Notes: generated from the letters alone by a model not told the origin. Counted from the first letter of the stretch, positions 34,090-43,578 are shown. The stretch is DNA of 64,000 nucleotides from Nocardia sp. NBC_00403 (GCF_036046055.1 NZ_CP107939.1:2976001-3040000); one strand, 5' to 3'. Translations and numbers: made by a program.

Positions 34090-35649
34090 CTACTTGTGGG
34101 GTGTGGGGATGACGCCGGGCTGGTTGGTGGTCGAAGGTGACTGGTCTTGGTCTTCTGTGATGGGGCCGGTGACGCCGGGCTGGCCGCCGGGGTCGACAAG
34201 TGGGGGAGTGGGTTCTCCCGGCTGGGGGGCCGGTGGTTCCGGTTGCGGGGCGGCGGGGGGTGGCTCCGGTGGCGGTGCTTGTTGTGTCGGCGGGGCAGGT
34301 ATGGGTGTCGGAGCTGATGGTTCCGGCTGTGGGGACGGCGGCGGCTCCGGTGGTGGTGCTTGTTGTGTTGGCGGAGCAGGTTGCGGAGTTGGTTCGGCTG
34401 GGGAGACCGGTGGTTCGGGCTGTGGGGCTGGTGGTGGTTCTGGTGGTGGTGCTTGTTGTGTTTGCGGAGCAGGTTGCGGAGTTGGTTCGGCTGGGGAGAC
34501 CGGTGGTTCGGGCTGTGGGGCTGGTGGTGGTTCTGGTGGTGGTGCTTGTTGTGTTTGCGGAGCAGGTTGCGGAGTTGGTTCGGCTGGGGAGACCGGTGGT
34601 TCGGGCTGTGGGGCTGGTGGTGGTTCTGGTGGTGGTGCTTGTTGTGTTGGCGGAGCAGGTTGCGGAGTTGGTTCGGCTGGGGAGACCGGTGGTTCGGGCT
34701 GTGGGGCCGGTGGTGGTTCCGGTGCTTGCTGCGTCGGTGGAATGGGCTCCGGTGCGGGAGAGGGTGATTCCGGCTGTGGAGCCGGTGCTGGTGCGGGCGG
34801 CGGGGTTTGCTGGGTCGGCGGAGGGGTCGGCTCCGGCGTGGAGCTGGGGGTTTGCTGCGGGTCGGGCGCAGGTGCAGGGGTCGACGGTGCTGGAGCTGCC
34901 GGCGTCGATGGTGTCGGGGTGGACGGTGGTGTCGGAACGGGCTGGGGGGCTTGTTGTTCCGGTGTCGACGGCGCAGTGGTGCCGGGTGGCGTCGGGGCGG
35001 GGGTGGACGGAATCGGGGTGGTTGGCTGCTGATCCTGTTGCGGCAGTGGGGGTTCGGAGTATTCCGGTGTGATCTGTCGTGGGCTGCTCGGCCGCGGTGC
35101 TATCTCGCCGGGCAGCTGTGGGGGTTCGGGAAGGGCGGGAACGCCGGTGCCTGCCATGTTGTAGGCCGGTTTGTACACCATGTTCATCGCGAGGACGGCT
35201 TCCTGGCGCAGTGCTTCCGCCGCCATCTGTGCGTCGATAATGCCGCCGGCCTCCAGCAGTTTCGCGATCGCGCCGACCGGGCCCGAGCTGCCGGGGGGAA
35301 CCACGGCAATCTTTACTGCCTCGGCGGCCGCGGCGACCCCACCCAGCCGCGCGCCCACCTGGCCCATGATGGCGGCGAGCTCGTCGACCGACTCGGCGTA
35401 GCTGCGGGCACTGGCGTATGCCGCGTCGGCCGTGGCGCCCTCCCACTCCATCGAGTTCATCACTCGATCCGAGCTCGCGCGGGTCAGCGGGAACGAAGTA
35501 GCAAGTGTGCCTGCCACTTCCAGCCAGGTGACCGAGGCACTCAGGATCTGCGCGGCGTCGATTTGCTGAGTCTTGGCGTAGATCTCCTCGTGCCGCATCG
35601 ACTCGAAATGCTCCATCGAGCTGATGTAGTCGGGGTCGTTCCCGTTCAC
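34090..35649 (-). CDS. PPE-like type VII secretion substrate with proline-rich repeats
   Basis: A 519-residue protein. The N-terminal ~170 residues are helical and resemble a PPE-type ESX substrate, with a W-x-G-like turn in NSMEWEGATADAAYASARSY. The rest is extremely Pro/Gln/Glu-rich and includes four nearly identical 31-residue repeats containing QPEPPVSPAEPTPQPAP. No signal peptide or transmembrane helix is seen, consistent with export by an ESX system. The start at 35649 overlaps the stop of the PE-like gene by four bases. The EspG chaperone gene lies upstream in the same operon. The repeat tail may be a surface or cell-wall spacer, which is inference. Confidence 0.75.
   Translation of the reverse strand: MNGNDPDYISSMEHFESMRHEEIYAKTQQIDAAQILSASVTWLEVAGTLATSFPLTRASSDRVMNSMEWEGATADAAYASARSYAESVDELAAIMGQVGARLGGVAAAAEAVKIAVVPPGSSGPVGAIAKLLEAGGIIDAQMAAEALRQEAVLAMNMVYKPAYNMAGTGVPALPEPPQLPGEIAPRPSSPRQITPEYSEPPLPQQDQQPTTPIPSTPAPTPPGTTAPSTPEQQAPQPVPTPPSTPTPSTPAAPAPSTPAPAPDPQQTPSSTPEPTPPPTQQTPPPAPAPAPQPESPSPAPEPIPPTQQAPEPPPAPQPEPPVSPAEPTPQPAPPTQQAPPPEPPPAPQPEPPVSPAEPTPQPAPQTQQAPPPEPPPAPQPEPPVSPAEPTPQPAPQTQQAPPPEPPPAPQPEPPVSPAEPTPQPAPPTQQAPPPEPPPSPQPEPSAPTPIPAPPTQQAPPPEPPPAAPQPEPPAPQPGEPTPPLVDPGGQPGVTGPITEDQDQSPSTTNQPGVIPTPHK
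34371..34742. repeat. Four 93-bp tandem repeats in the PPE-like gene
   Basis: Units begin at 34371, 34464, 34557 and 34650, each starting GCGGAGCAGGTTGCGGAG on the + strand. The period is exactly 93 bp (31 codons) with only scattered base changes. More degenerate units flank both sides. Such arrays often vary in copy number between strains. Confidence 0.9.
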
Positions 35650-36020
35650 CGCGGCACCCTCGTTTCGATGGCCCGCAACGCGGCGGCATTCGCGGCGTCG
35701 GCCTCCTCGAGCAGTCCGCCGCTGATCAGGAACGCCTCCTTCATCCGGTAGGCGGCCTCGATGTAGTGGTCGAGTAGTGCGGCGGCGTCGCGGGCCTTGT
35801 GGCTGAAACCGGCCTGGAGCTGCTGAGCGGAGACGAACCCGCCGAAGCCCTGTGCTTCGGACGCGGCTTCGAGGCGTTGTTGCAGATAGATCAGTCGATC
35901 GGCCTGATCGTCGTACATCTCGGCACAGCGCCGTGCCGCGGCCGGATCGAACTTGACTGTTCCTGCCTGTGCCTGCTGCTTGAACCGGGCGATTTCGGCT
36001 CGGCTGGTCTCGATCGTCAT
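35646..36020 (-). CDS. PE/WXG100-like ESX partner protein
   Basis: A 124-residue helical-hairpin protein. It contains a GFGGFVSAQQLQAGFSHKA turn, typical of Nocardia ESX-associated proteins, and near the C-terminus the YRMKE sequence fits the YxxxD/E type VII export signal. It probably forms a heterodimer with the PPE-like protein, whose start overlaps its stop. ATG 36020 has AGGGG upstream; GTG 36026 is the alternative. The EspG gene ends 83 bases upstream. The family call rests on these motifs and on context. Confidence 0.7.
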   Translation of the reverse strand: MTIETSRAEIARFKQQAQAGTVKFDPAAARRCAEMYDDQADRLIYLQQRLEAASEAQGFGGFVSAQQLQAGFSHKARDAAALLDHYIEAAYRMKEAFLISGGLLEEADAANAAALRAIETRVPR

Positions 36021-36103
36021 GCGCACCCCTGAGATCGGTCGGTCCGACCCAGACTAACCGGAAGCCAAGTCCCCGGTCAGTAATAGTTACCCGTCGGCGC
36101 TAG

Positions 36104-36814
36104 TCATCCGGCCTGCGCTGGAACGCGTTTCTGCAGCTGAGCGGCGAGTTGGTCGGCCGAAGCGGGCACAACATGCACGGTCGAACCCGCCTTGATCAGG
36201 TAGCGCCCGTCGCCTTCGACATCGATCCAGGTGTAGTGGATCGGGGGCGCCGGTTCCGCCCGATCCAGCCGTGCCTCGATCCGGATGTGTCCCTCCGCGG
36301 TGTGCGGCTTCAGCAACAGCCTGCGGATCGGCGGCGCGGCCGGTCGGTGCGCGACTAACTCTTCGTCGCGGATGGTGTCGGCAGGTGCGGCTCTGGCCGG
36401 TTCCCGCCCCGGCGGGGTCTTCGGCAGCAGCGCCGCGATCCTGGCGCCGAGTTTGGCGCTGTGCCCGATCGAGATGCGCACTCGGCCACCGAAATCCGGG
36501 CTGGTGCCCGGCTCCTGCAGAGCGAGCACGGCATGGTCGAAGATCGCACCCGCCAACAATCGGATCTCGGTGCCGGGGCGGTGCGCCCCACCGATCGCCA
36601 CTATCCGCGTGTGCGGTTGGGCCAGGATCCGCAGACACGCGGTCAGGTCCGGATCGCTGCCGGACGGCAGTCGCTCGTCCAGCCGGGCGCGCAACGCATC
36701 GGCGTCACGCTCCGTGCGCGGTGTCTCGAGGATTCGGATGGGGTAGGGATGGCGATCTACCTTGGTTTCCTGCCAGACATGAGCGAACTCATCCGGGGTG
36801 AATGTCCAACCCAC
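36104..36814 (-). CDS. EspG-family ESX chaperone
   Basis: A 236-residue protein with the EspG fold pattern: an N-terminal GWTFTPDEFAHVWQE, a central VAIGGAHRPGTEIRLLAGAI strand region, and the C-terminal YTWIDVEGDGRYLI. EspG proteins bind the tip of PPE proteins in the cytosol and deliver PE-PPE pairs to their ESX machine. The position directly before PE-like and PPE-like genes supports this. GTG 36814 is the start; its ribosome-binding site is weak. No ESX core genes (eccB/C/D) lie in the window, so the module must use a system encoded elsewhere. Confidence 0.75.
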   Translation of the reverse strand: MGWTFTPDEFAHVWQETKVDRHPYPIRILETPRTERDADALRARLDERLPSGSDPDLTACLRILAQPHTRIVAIGGAHRPGTEIRLLAGAIFDHAVLALQEPGTSPDFGGRVRISIGHSAKLGARIAALLPKTPPGREPARAAPADTIRDEELVAHRPAAPPIRRLLLKPHTAEGHIRIEARLDRAEPAPPIHYTWIDVEGDGRYLIKAGSTVHVVPASADQLAAQLQKRVPAQAG

Positions 36815-37020
36815 GCAGACTCACATCCTCACCGAACCCACCGAATCAGCCTGAAGCTTAGCGGCGGGTCGAGGGTTGCGACCAACTCGTCGGCAAGCGA
36901 GCCCGCAGGATTGCGGGCTAACGTCGAGGTGAATTCTCGGATATATCCAAACAGCTCTTTTGTTTTGTTCGGCGTGCCTTGTGCCGGAGCATCCGACTCC
37001 TGCCCGGTGCCGAGGGGGCG

Positions 37021-39759
37021 ATGGGAGACACCTTGCAGGTACTTGGACCGTGGACCGATACAGCGACGATCGCCGCGCTAGCGGGAGGTAAAGCGCGCGG
37101 ATTGCACAGCTTGCACACCAGTGGTTTCCGCGTGCCGGAATGGGTCGTGCTGGGTATCGACGCGTTCGAGCAGGTGCTGCACGCGGGCGACCTCACCGAG
37201 GAGCTGACGGCTTTTCTCGCCATCAACGACCTGGAAAGGGCGTTGGCGGCGGGGGCAGCGCTGCGCACGCAGGTCGCCGCCGCGGCGCTGCCGCCGACGG
37301 TCCTCGCGTTGATCATCGACGCCTACGACCGGCTCGACGGCGGCTCGATCGCCGTGCGCTCCTCGGTGGCCGCTGAAGACGGCCCCAGCCACTCCTACGC
37401 GGGCCAATTCGACTCGTTCCTGAACGTCAACGGCCTCGACGCGGTGACATCCCGGGTGCGGGCGTGCTGGGCGTCGGCGTTCTCCGAGCGGTCCATCCGC
37501 TACGCCTTCGCGCACGAGCTGCCGCCTACCGGCGCTGCTGCCGTTGTCCTGCAGCGATTGATCTCCGCGCGGACCAGCGGCGTGATGTTCACCGCGAACC
37601 CGATCACCGGCGCGGCGGAGGAGTTGGTGATCAGTGCGGTGTACGGGCTCGGTGAAGGCCTCGTATCGGGCGCGGTGGACGCCGACTCGGTGATCGTCGA
37701 CAAATCCTCCGGCGCGGTGCTGGAAACGGTGCTGGGGGACAAGGAGCGGTCCTACACACCCACCGGTGACCAGGGCGTCGCGGTTGATGAGGTGGATCAG
37801 GAGCGTCGCAGCCGTGCCGCGCTGTCGGATGCCGAGCTCATCGAGGTGGTCGAACTGGGGCGCAAGCTGGAGGCCGACCTCGGCGCGCCGCAGGACGTCG
37901 AGTGGGCGATCGACGACGACGGGCTCTGGTTGCTGCAGACACGACCGATCACCACCGCTGTGCGCGACACCTCCCGGTCCGGTGACGCGCTGTTGCGCGG
38001 CGCCGGTGAGGTCCTCGAAGACGACGAGCAGCGGATCTGGGACAACTCCAACATCATCGAGAGTTTCAGTGGCATCACCTCGCCGTTGACGTTCACCACG
38101 GCGGCCGACATCTACGGCCGGGTCTATCACGGTTACGCGAAATCGTTGCGGGTGCCCGATGAGCAGTTGCGCCAGACCGATCGCTGGACTCCGGTGCTGC
38201 TGGGCTACTTTCACGGCCGCGTCTACTACAACCTCCTGCACTGGTACCGGATGGTTGGCATCGCGCCCGGCTACCCGTTGAACAGGAAGGTGCTGGAGGC
38301 GGCGCTCGGCGTCGACGAACCGCTCGCCGACGAGCTCGCGAAGACGCTGCGGCCGTTCACTTTCCGAACGCAATTCGCCCGGCTTCGCTCCAGGACCGTC
38401 ACCACGGTGACCTATCTGCGGCGGCTGTTGGGAATCGACGATATGGTCGAGCAATTCATGACCGAGTTCTATCGCGTCTACGACGAATACGACGCCATGG
38501 ACTACACGACCCTGTCCGGTGAACAGGCCTACGCGTCCTACCGCACCGTCGACCGTGACCTGGTGCAGCGCTGGGGCCCGCTGATGGTGCTGGACGCGAT
38601 CCTGCTGACCTGCACCGGATTGATGTTCCTGCTGACGAAGCTGCTGCTGCCCAAGGCGCCGGAGTGGTTCCTGTACGCCGTGGTGGGCCCGGGTGCCGAT
38701 GTCGAATCGGCCGAGCCCGCGCGCGCGATGACCGAGCTGGCCCAGTTCGTGCGCGCCGAGCCGGAACTCGTGGCATTGGTCAATTCGACTCCGCCGGAAC
38801 AGATCTACCCGGCACTGCGCGGATCGGAGCGCACCGAATTCCTGGCCCACGTCGATGCCTACATCGATCGCTACGGCTATCGCAGTCTCGACGAGCTGAA
38901 GCTGGAGACGCCCGATCTGCGGGAAGACCCGGCCAGCCTGTTCGTCATGCTGCGCAGCGCCATCGGGCGGGTAGGAGACGCCGCACAGCACAGCCGCAGC
39001 GCCGAGGCCGACGACTATCTCGACGCGCACCTGCACGGCTTGCGCCGTCGGATCTATGAACGGTTGCGCGCCAAGGTGAATCGTTGCGCCGCGCACCGCG
39101 AACGGCTGCGCTTCTGCCGGACGCGAGCCTTCGGCATGGTGAAGCGGATGATCCGGGTGATGGGCCGCGACCTGGTCGAGCGCGAGGTCATCGACGAGTT
39201 CGGCGACGTGTTCTTCCTGACCGTGCAGGAATTGCGCGGCTGTTATGAAGGCGCGCAGACCGAGACGCTGCGCGATCTGGTAGCGGCGCGAAAAGCCCAG
39301 CGCGCCAGGGACGGTGAGTTGGTCGCGCCGGCTCGCTTCGTCACAGCGGGTCCGACCTTCGGGCGGGCCGAGCTTGCGGCTCAGGGCTGGGTGCCGGTCA
39401 CCGACACTCCGGCCGCAACGGTCGGAACAGTGCTGCCCGGAACGCCTTCGGCGTCGGGAATTGTCGAGGGCACGGCTATCGTGGTCGACGAGCCCCGCGA
39501 CGTCGCAGGCGGCATCCTGGTGGCCTATCGAACCGACCCCGGCTGGGTGGCTGCGCTGCCTTCGGCGTCGGCGCTGGTGATCGAGCGCGGCAGCCCCCTC
39601 ACGCACGTCGCGATCGTGGCGCGGGAATTAGGAGTCCCCACCGTGGTGCAAGTCAAGGACCTCACGAAAAAGATACGGTCCAGTATGCGGATTCGGGTCG
39701 ATGGAACCAATGGGACGGTTACCGTGCTGTCCGAAGGAGACCTCCGTGATGGAGCATGA
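37021..39759 (+). CDS. PEP-synthase/rifampicin-phosphotransferase-like dikinase
   Basis: A 912-residue protein, first gene of a coupled biosynthetic operon. It has an N-terminal ATP-grasp PPDK_N domain (~1-315, with GGKARGLHSLHTSGFRVPEW, SIAVRSSVAAEDG and TSGVMFTANPITG), a unique ~500-residue middle region, and a C-terminal swivelling phosphohistidine domain (~800-905) with GSPLTHVAIVARELGVPTVV, where His near 862 is the expected phosphocarrier. This order is that of rifampicin phosphotransferases, which move the ATP beta-phosphate to an alcohol, rather than PEP synthases, which end in a PEP barrel. The acceptor here is unknown. GAGGGGG lies just before ATG 37021, and it overlaps the next gene by 11 bases. 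Confidence 0.8.
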   Translation: MGDTLQVLGPWTDTATIAALAGGKARGLHSLHTSGFRVPEWVVLGIDAFEQVLHAGDLTEELTAFLAINDLERALAAGAALRTQVAAAALPPTVLALIIDAYDRLDGGSIAVRSSVAAEDGPSHSYAGQFDSFLNVNGLDAVTSRVRACWASAFSERSIRYAFAHELPPTGAAAVVLQRLISARTSGVMFTANPITGAAEELVISAVYGLGEGLVSGAVDADSVIVDKSSGAVLETVLGDKERSYTPTGDQGVAVDEVDQERRSRAALSDAELIEVVELGRKLEADLGAPQDVEWAIDDDGLWLLQTRPITTAVRDTSRSGDALLRGAGEVLEDDEQRIWDNSNIIESFSGITSPLTFTTAADIYGRVYHGYAKSLRVPDEQLRQTDRWTPVLLGYFHGRVYYNLLHWYRMVGIAPGYPLNRKVLEAALGVDEPLADELAKTLRPFTFRTQFARLRSRTVTTVTYLRRLLGIDDMVEQFMTEFYRVYDEYDAMDYTTLSGEQAYASYRTVDRDLVQRWGPLMVLDAILLTCTGLMFLLTKLLLPKAPEWFLYAVVGPGADVESAEPARAMTELAQFVRAEPELVALVNSTPPEQIYPALRGSERTEFLAHVDAYIDRYGYRSLDELKLETPDLREDPASLFVMLRSAIGRVGDAAQHSRSAEADDYLDAHLHGLRRRIYERLRAKVNRCAAHRERLRFCRTRAFGMVKRMIRVMGRDLVEREVIDEFGDVFFLTVQELRGCYEGAQTETLRDLVAARKAQRARDGELVAPARFVTAGPTFGRAELAAQGWVPVTDTPAATVGTVLPGTPSASGIVEGTAIVVDEPRDVAGGILVAYRTDPGWVAALPSASALVIERGSPLTHVAIVARELGVPTVVQVKDLTKKIRSSMRIRVDGTNGTVTVLSEGDLRDGA

Positions 39760-42700
39760 CAAATATGTTGCGGCAGTGCGTAATTGGCTTGCCGAGCCCG
39801 CAGTGGACGCCGGGGTATACCTGGCCGACGAGGCCGACGGCTGGACCTATCGCAGCTATCGCGACCTCGCCGACACGACCTGGTCCATCGCCGCCCTGAT
39901 GCGGGCACACGGCATGGGCAGCGGCGACGGCGCGTGTGTGATCATGCCGACCGGATTCCCTTGTGCCGCAGCGTTCTACGCCGTGTGGGCCTGCGGCGGG
40001 GTCTTCACGCCGGTCGCCCCGCCCATGTTCGGCGACCTCGACCAGATCGTCGCCCACATCGCGGCGATCCTGGCGCAGGCCCGCCCGCGACTGGTGGTGA
40101 CCTCGACGGAGTTCGAGCAACTCGTCCGCAGGGCGGCGATCGAAGCGGGCCGCATCGACGAGCCACTGGTGATCAATGCTCAGACCCTCGGGCCACCACC
40201 CGCGGTGCGTGAGTTCGGCGAGCCGGACGAGTGCGCGCTGCTGCAATTCACCTCCGGCTCCACCGGCACGCCGCGCGGCGTGCGTGTCAGCTGGCAGAAC
40301 CTGGCCAACAACATCGCGATGATCTCCACCCTCGTCGACTGGCGGCCCGGCGAGGCCATGGTCTCGTGGTTGCCGCTCTATCACGACATGGGCCTGGTCG
40401 GCGCCTTCCTCACCACCGTGACCAATCAGGGCGACCTGTACCTGATGCGACCCGACCAGTTCGTCCGCGACCCGGTGCGGTGGCTGCGTGCGATGACCCA
40501 TGCCCAGCACTCGCCGTCACCCTCGTTCGCGCTCGGCTATGTGGCGCATCGGGTGCCGCAGGAGGACATCGCCGAGCTCGACCTCTCCGGCTGGCGCACG
40601 CTCGCCGTCGGCTCCGAACCCGTCGAGGTCGCCGATCTACAGTCGTTTGCGAATCTCGCAGGCAAACAAGGCTTCTCGACCAAGGCGTACACGCTGGCCT
40701 ATGGGCTCGCGGAGGCAACGCTGATGGTGACCTCGTCGGCACGCAACCGCCCTGTCACCGCGCTGCGCCTCGACAACCCGAGTCTGCGCTTCGGGTCCAG
40801 GATCACGATCCTGGACGAGCAACTGCTCGACGACACCCGTCGGGTCGAAGGCGCGGGATGGATTACCGGCCTGGGCTATTCGACGCCGGAGTCGACGGTC
40901 ACGGTGGTCGACGAGGACGGTCGCGAGCTCCCCGACGGCACCCTGGGCGAGATGGTCGTAGTCGGCGATTCGGTGGCGCTCGGGTATTCGGTGACGGATT
41001 CCGGCGAGCCCGCAGCGGGTTCGTCCACCCGGATCACCGACGGCAGGCTCTACACCGGTGACGCGGGATTTCTGTATCGCGGTGAAGTTTTCGTGCTCGG
41101 CCGGATGGGATCGAGCCTGAAGGTGCGCGGTCGGTCGGTGTTCATGGAGGACATCGAATCCCGGGTCGCTGAGGAGACCGGGATCACCAAAGGCAAACTT
41201 GCCGCGGTCACCATCAGCGAGGCGGGTGCGCAGGGCATCGCCTTGTTCGCGGAATCTGCGCCGGGTGACTGGATCTCCGAGGCACGCAGCATTATTCGCG
41301 GTGAGCTCGGCCCCGCGCAGTCCGTCACCATCGTCACCGGACCGCGCGGCACCATTCGCCGCACCTCCAGCGGCAAACCGCGCCGCCGCCATATGTGGCA
41401 GCTGTTTCGCGATGGAGTCCTCGACGGCGCCATCGCCCACGAGACAGACACCACCGGCGCCGGCGGGGCAGACAACATCGAAGCCGGCGATGGCCGCGCC
41501 GCTCAGGACATCGCACCGGAGCCGACGCTGGCTGCGGAGCGGGTGCGGCAGCTGCTCGAGCGAGCCTTGGAAACCGTAGTGGTACCACGGGATTCGGCGG
41601 TGCTGTTCGAAGGGTCGCTGGCCGAGGGGTTCGGCAACGAGGGATCCGATGTGGACTTCCTCGTCCTCGCGCCCGGCGACGAGGAGATGCCGACACTGCC
41701 GACGGTGCTGTTCATCGATGGGCGTCGAGTCGAGGTGCGCACCCGGTCGCAGGCACAGCTGCGCAGACAGTTGGCGCAGGTCGCGGCGGCGGGAAACCCC
41801 ACAGAACTCGACGAGGACCTGCTCAACCGGTGTCAGCGATTCCTGCGGGCGACGGTGGTCCGGTCGGGCACTCCCGACGTAGCCGAATTGCGCTCGCTGC
41901 TGCCCTATTCCGGATTCACGGAGCTGATGGCGCACTGGTGGACCGCGCGGGCCACCCAGGCATTGCGATTCGCTGTGGCACTGCGCGCGCTGGGAGCGCA
42001 CGCCGAAGCGGGTGGTTGGGCGCGCGATGGTCTTTTGCAGGCGATGAAGGGGTGGGCGGCGCGGCACGGCGAAAGCTATCTGGAGACCAAATGGCTGCCG
42101 CAGCAGCTGGACCGGATCGGGCGCGACGACCTCATCGATCGCTACCGGGACACCAGTGATCCCGCCGGCTGGGCGTTCGACGACCACGCGCGGAAGGTCG
42201 GCGACGCGGAACCAGGTTCCGGAGCTGAGCACCATGCCGTCCCAGTGTCGGTAGCTGAAGCCGATCGGCCTGGCGACGCGCAAGCCGGAGCAGCGGCCGA
42301 ACAGCTGACCTGGCAAAAGGTGTGGGAACTGGCCGCCGCACTCGGCGTGCCCGCGGTGGCGGACGATACGCATCAGATCTTGTTCGCGCGCCGCCCCCGC
42401 GTCACCACCTGGACGATCGGTGGGCGCGTGCATGTCGTGCGCGACGATCGGGATGTCTTCGTGCTCTCGGACCCGGCCGCGCGGGTCTGGCGGTCGGTGG
42501 TGTTCCGGCATTCGGTGCGCGACGTGCTCGCCCGCGCCCAGTCCGACATCGCCGCCGAGCTGTCCGAGTTCATCCGGCTCGGTTTCGTCGGATTGCAATG
42601 GCGCGGCGGCGAACTCATCGAACCCGCCTTGGCAATGTGCAAGCCGGTGCAGCCCTACACGCCGGTGCCGAGTACGAGCGCCCCTGCGCTCGGCGTGACC

Positions 42701-43315
42701 GGAGCCGCGGGAGACGATCCGATCGTCACCCTTTCTGCACTGCCCGCGACCAGATTCACCGAATGCGCACTGAATCTGGTGTGGTCCAACATCGTTCTGG
42801 AGAATGCCAGGGAGGATCTGGCCGGTGCGGTGAAGAACTCCCAGGGCGCAGTCGCCGACATCGCCGCCCACCGTCTGATCGCGATGGCTGTTCGGGTCGT
42901 GCTGTCCGCCTTCGGTATTCATCCACTGCCCGCCGACGTGGCACCCGCCGAAACCGTGCTGCGCATACTTCCATCGCACGCGTCGGGTCGCGATCAGCTG
43001 CTGACACAGCTGAAATCGGCGCAACAGGTGTGTTTCTCGGACATCCTCCGCACGAGCGGTGACATCAGCGCTGGCCTTGCGGTCCTCGATGATTTCGTCG
43101 CCCTGGTGCGGCGGATCGCCGGCGGCTCGGAGTCCGCGACCGGTTTCCCCGCCTCGTTCGATTCGCGCGAGCAATGGCGTCGGACCCTGGCGATCGGTTA
43201 CGACTGGCTGCGCCTGGCCGGTTACCTGAACACCGACCTGCCGCTCGACGAGGCTCGCGATCTGCTGACCTCCGGTGGCCACCAGCCTCATCTACGGGAA
43301 GGAGAGTCGGCATGA
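39749..43315 (+). CDS. Fatty-acyl-AMP ligase fused to nucleotidyltransferase and PqqD-like domains
   Basis: An 1188-residue multidomain enzyme. Residues ~1-560 are an adenylation domain of the FAAL type, with LLQFTSGSTGTPRGVRVSW, AYGLAEATLMVTS and the catalytic Lys in RTSSGKPRRRHM. Around 600-720 is a Pol-beta-type nucleotidyltransferase, with FEGSLAEGFGNEGSDVDFLV (GS...SDxD) and a further acidic residue in RRVEVRT. A helical region follows, then a PqqD-like segment at ~885-960 (DVFVLSDPAARVWRSVVF, then EFIRLGFVGL) and another helical domain. The ligase should activate an acid for the following carrier protein; the transferase suggests nucleotidylation of substrate or product. ATG 39749 (or GTG 39746) follows AAGGAG. 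I know no described fusion of this kind. Confidence 0.78.
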   Translation: MEHDKYVAAVRNWLAEPAVDAGVYLADEADGWTYRSYRDLADTTWSIAALMRAHGMGSGDGACVIMPTGFPCAAAFYAVWACGGVFTPVAPPMFGDLDQIVAHIAAILAQARPRLVVTSTEFEQLVRRAAIEAGRIDEPLVINAQTLGPPPAVREFGEPDECALLQFTSGSTGTPRGVRVSWQNLANNIAMISTLVDWRPGEAMVSWLPLYHDMGLVGAFLTTVTNQGDLYLMRPDQFVRDPVRWLRAMTHAQHSPSPSFALGYVAHRVPQEDIAELDLSGWRTLAVGSEPVEVADLQSFANLAGKQGFSTKAYTLAYGLAEATLMVTSSARNRPVTALRLDNPSLRFGSRITILDEQLLDDTRRVEGAGWITGLGYSTPESTVTVVDEDGRELPDGTLGEMVVVGDSVALGYSVTDSGEPAAGSSTRITDGRLYTGDAGFLYRGEVFVLGRMGSSLKVRGRSVFMEDIESRVAEETGITKGKLAAVTISEAGAQGIALFAESAPGDWISEARSIIRGELGPAQSVTIVTGPRGTIRRTSSGKPRRRHMWQLFRDGVLDGAIAHETDTTGAGGADNIEAGDGRAAQDIAPEPTLAAERVRQLLERALETVVVPRDSAVLFEGSLAEGFGNEGSDVDFLVLAPGDEEMPTLPTVLFIDGRRVEVRTRSQAQLRRQLAQVAAAGNPTELDEDLLNRCQRFLRATVVRSGTPDVAELRSLLPYSGFTELMAHWWTARATQALRFAVALRALGAHAEAGGWARDGLLQAMKGWAARHGESYLETKWLPQQLDRIGRDDLIDRYRDTSDPAGWAFDDHARKVGDAEPGSGAEHHAVPVSVAEADRPGDAQAGAAAEQLTWQKVWELAAALGVPAVADDTHQILFARRPRVTTWTIGGRVHVVRDDRDVFVLSDPAARVWRSVVFRHSVRDVLARAQSDIAAELSEFIRLGFVGLQWRGGELIEPALAMCKPVQPYTPVPSTSAPALGVTGAAGDDPIVTLSALPATRFTECALNLVWSNIVLENAREDLAGAVKNSQGAVADIAAHRLIAMAVRVVLSAFGIHPLPADVAPAETVLRILPSHASGRDQLLTQLKSAQQVCFSDILRTSGDISAGLAVLDDFVALVRRIAGGSESATGFPASFDSREQWRRTLAIGYDWLRLAGYLNTDLPLDEARDLLTSGGHQPHLREGESA

Positions 43316-43578
43316 CCGCTGTAGCCGATACCGCGATCGCCGAGCAGGTCCGCCGCCTCGTCCTCGCGATGGCGCCACGACCATCGGCGACCGACGACGA
43401 GAAGCGGCTGGTCGAAGACCTCGGCTTCGATTCTCTGCGCCTGATGGAACTCACGGTGGTGCTGGAGCGCTCCTTCGACCTGCCGCGCTATCGCCCGGAG
43501 CAATTGATCGGTGTGCGTCGCGTCGGGCAAGTGATCGCCCTCGTCTCGGGGACGCTGGCCGAAGGCAGCCCATCATGA
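43312..43578 (+). CDS. Acyl carrier protein
   Basis: An 88-residue carrier domain. The phosphopantetheine site is in DLGFDSLRLMELTVVLE, with the Ser of GFDSL as the attachment residue. ATG 43312 overlaps the ligase stop (ATGA) and has GGGAAGGAGA upstream. It probably receives the acyl group from the upstream AMP ligase and presents it to the SDR and AfsA-like enzymes encoded next. No phosphopantetheinyl transferase is nearby. Confidence 0.88.
   Translation: MTAVADTAIAEQVRRLVLAMAPRPSATDDEKRLVEDLGFDSLRLMELTVVLERSFDLPRYRPEQLIGVRRVGQVIALVSGTLAEGSPS

Noticed and set aside
37078..39606. An 842-codon open frame on the minus strand
   Set aside because: Antisense to the dikinase gene, which has clear family motifs in its own frame.
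40637..43291. An 884-codon open frame on the minus strand
   Set aside because: Antisense to the AMP-ligase fusion; composition is that of a shadow frame.
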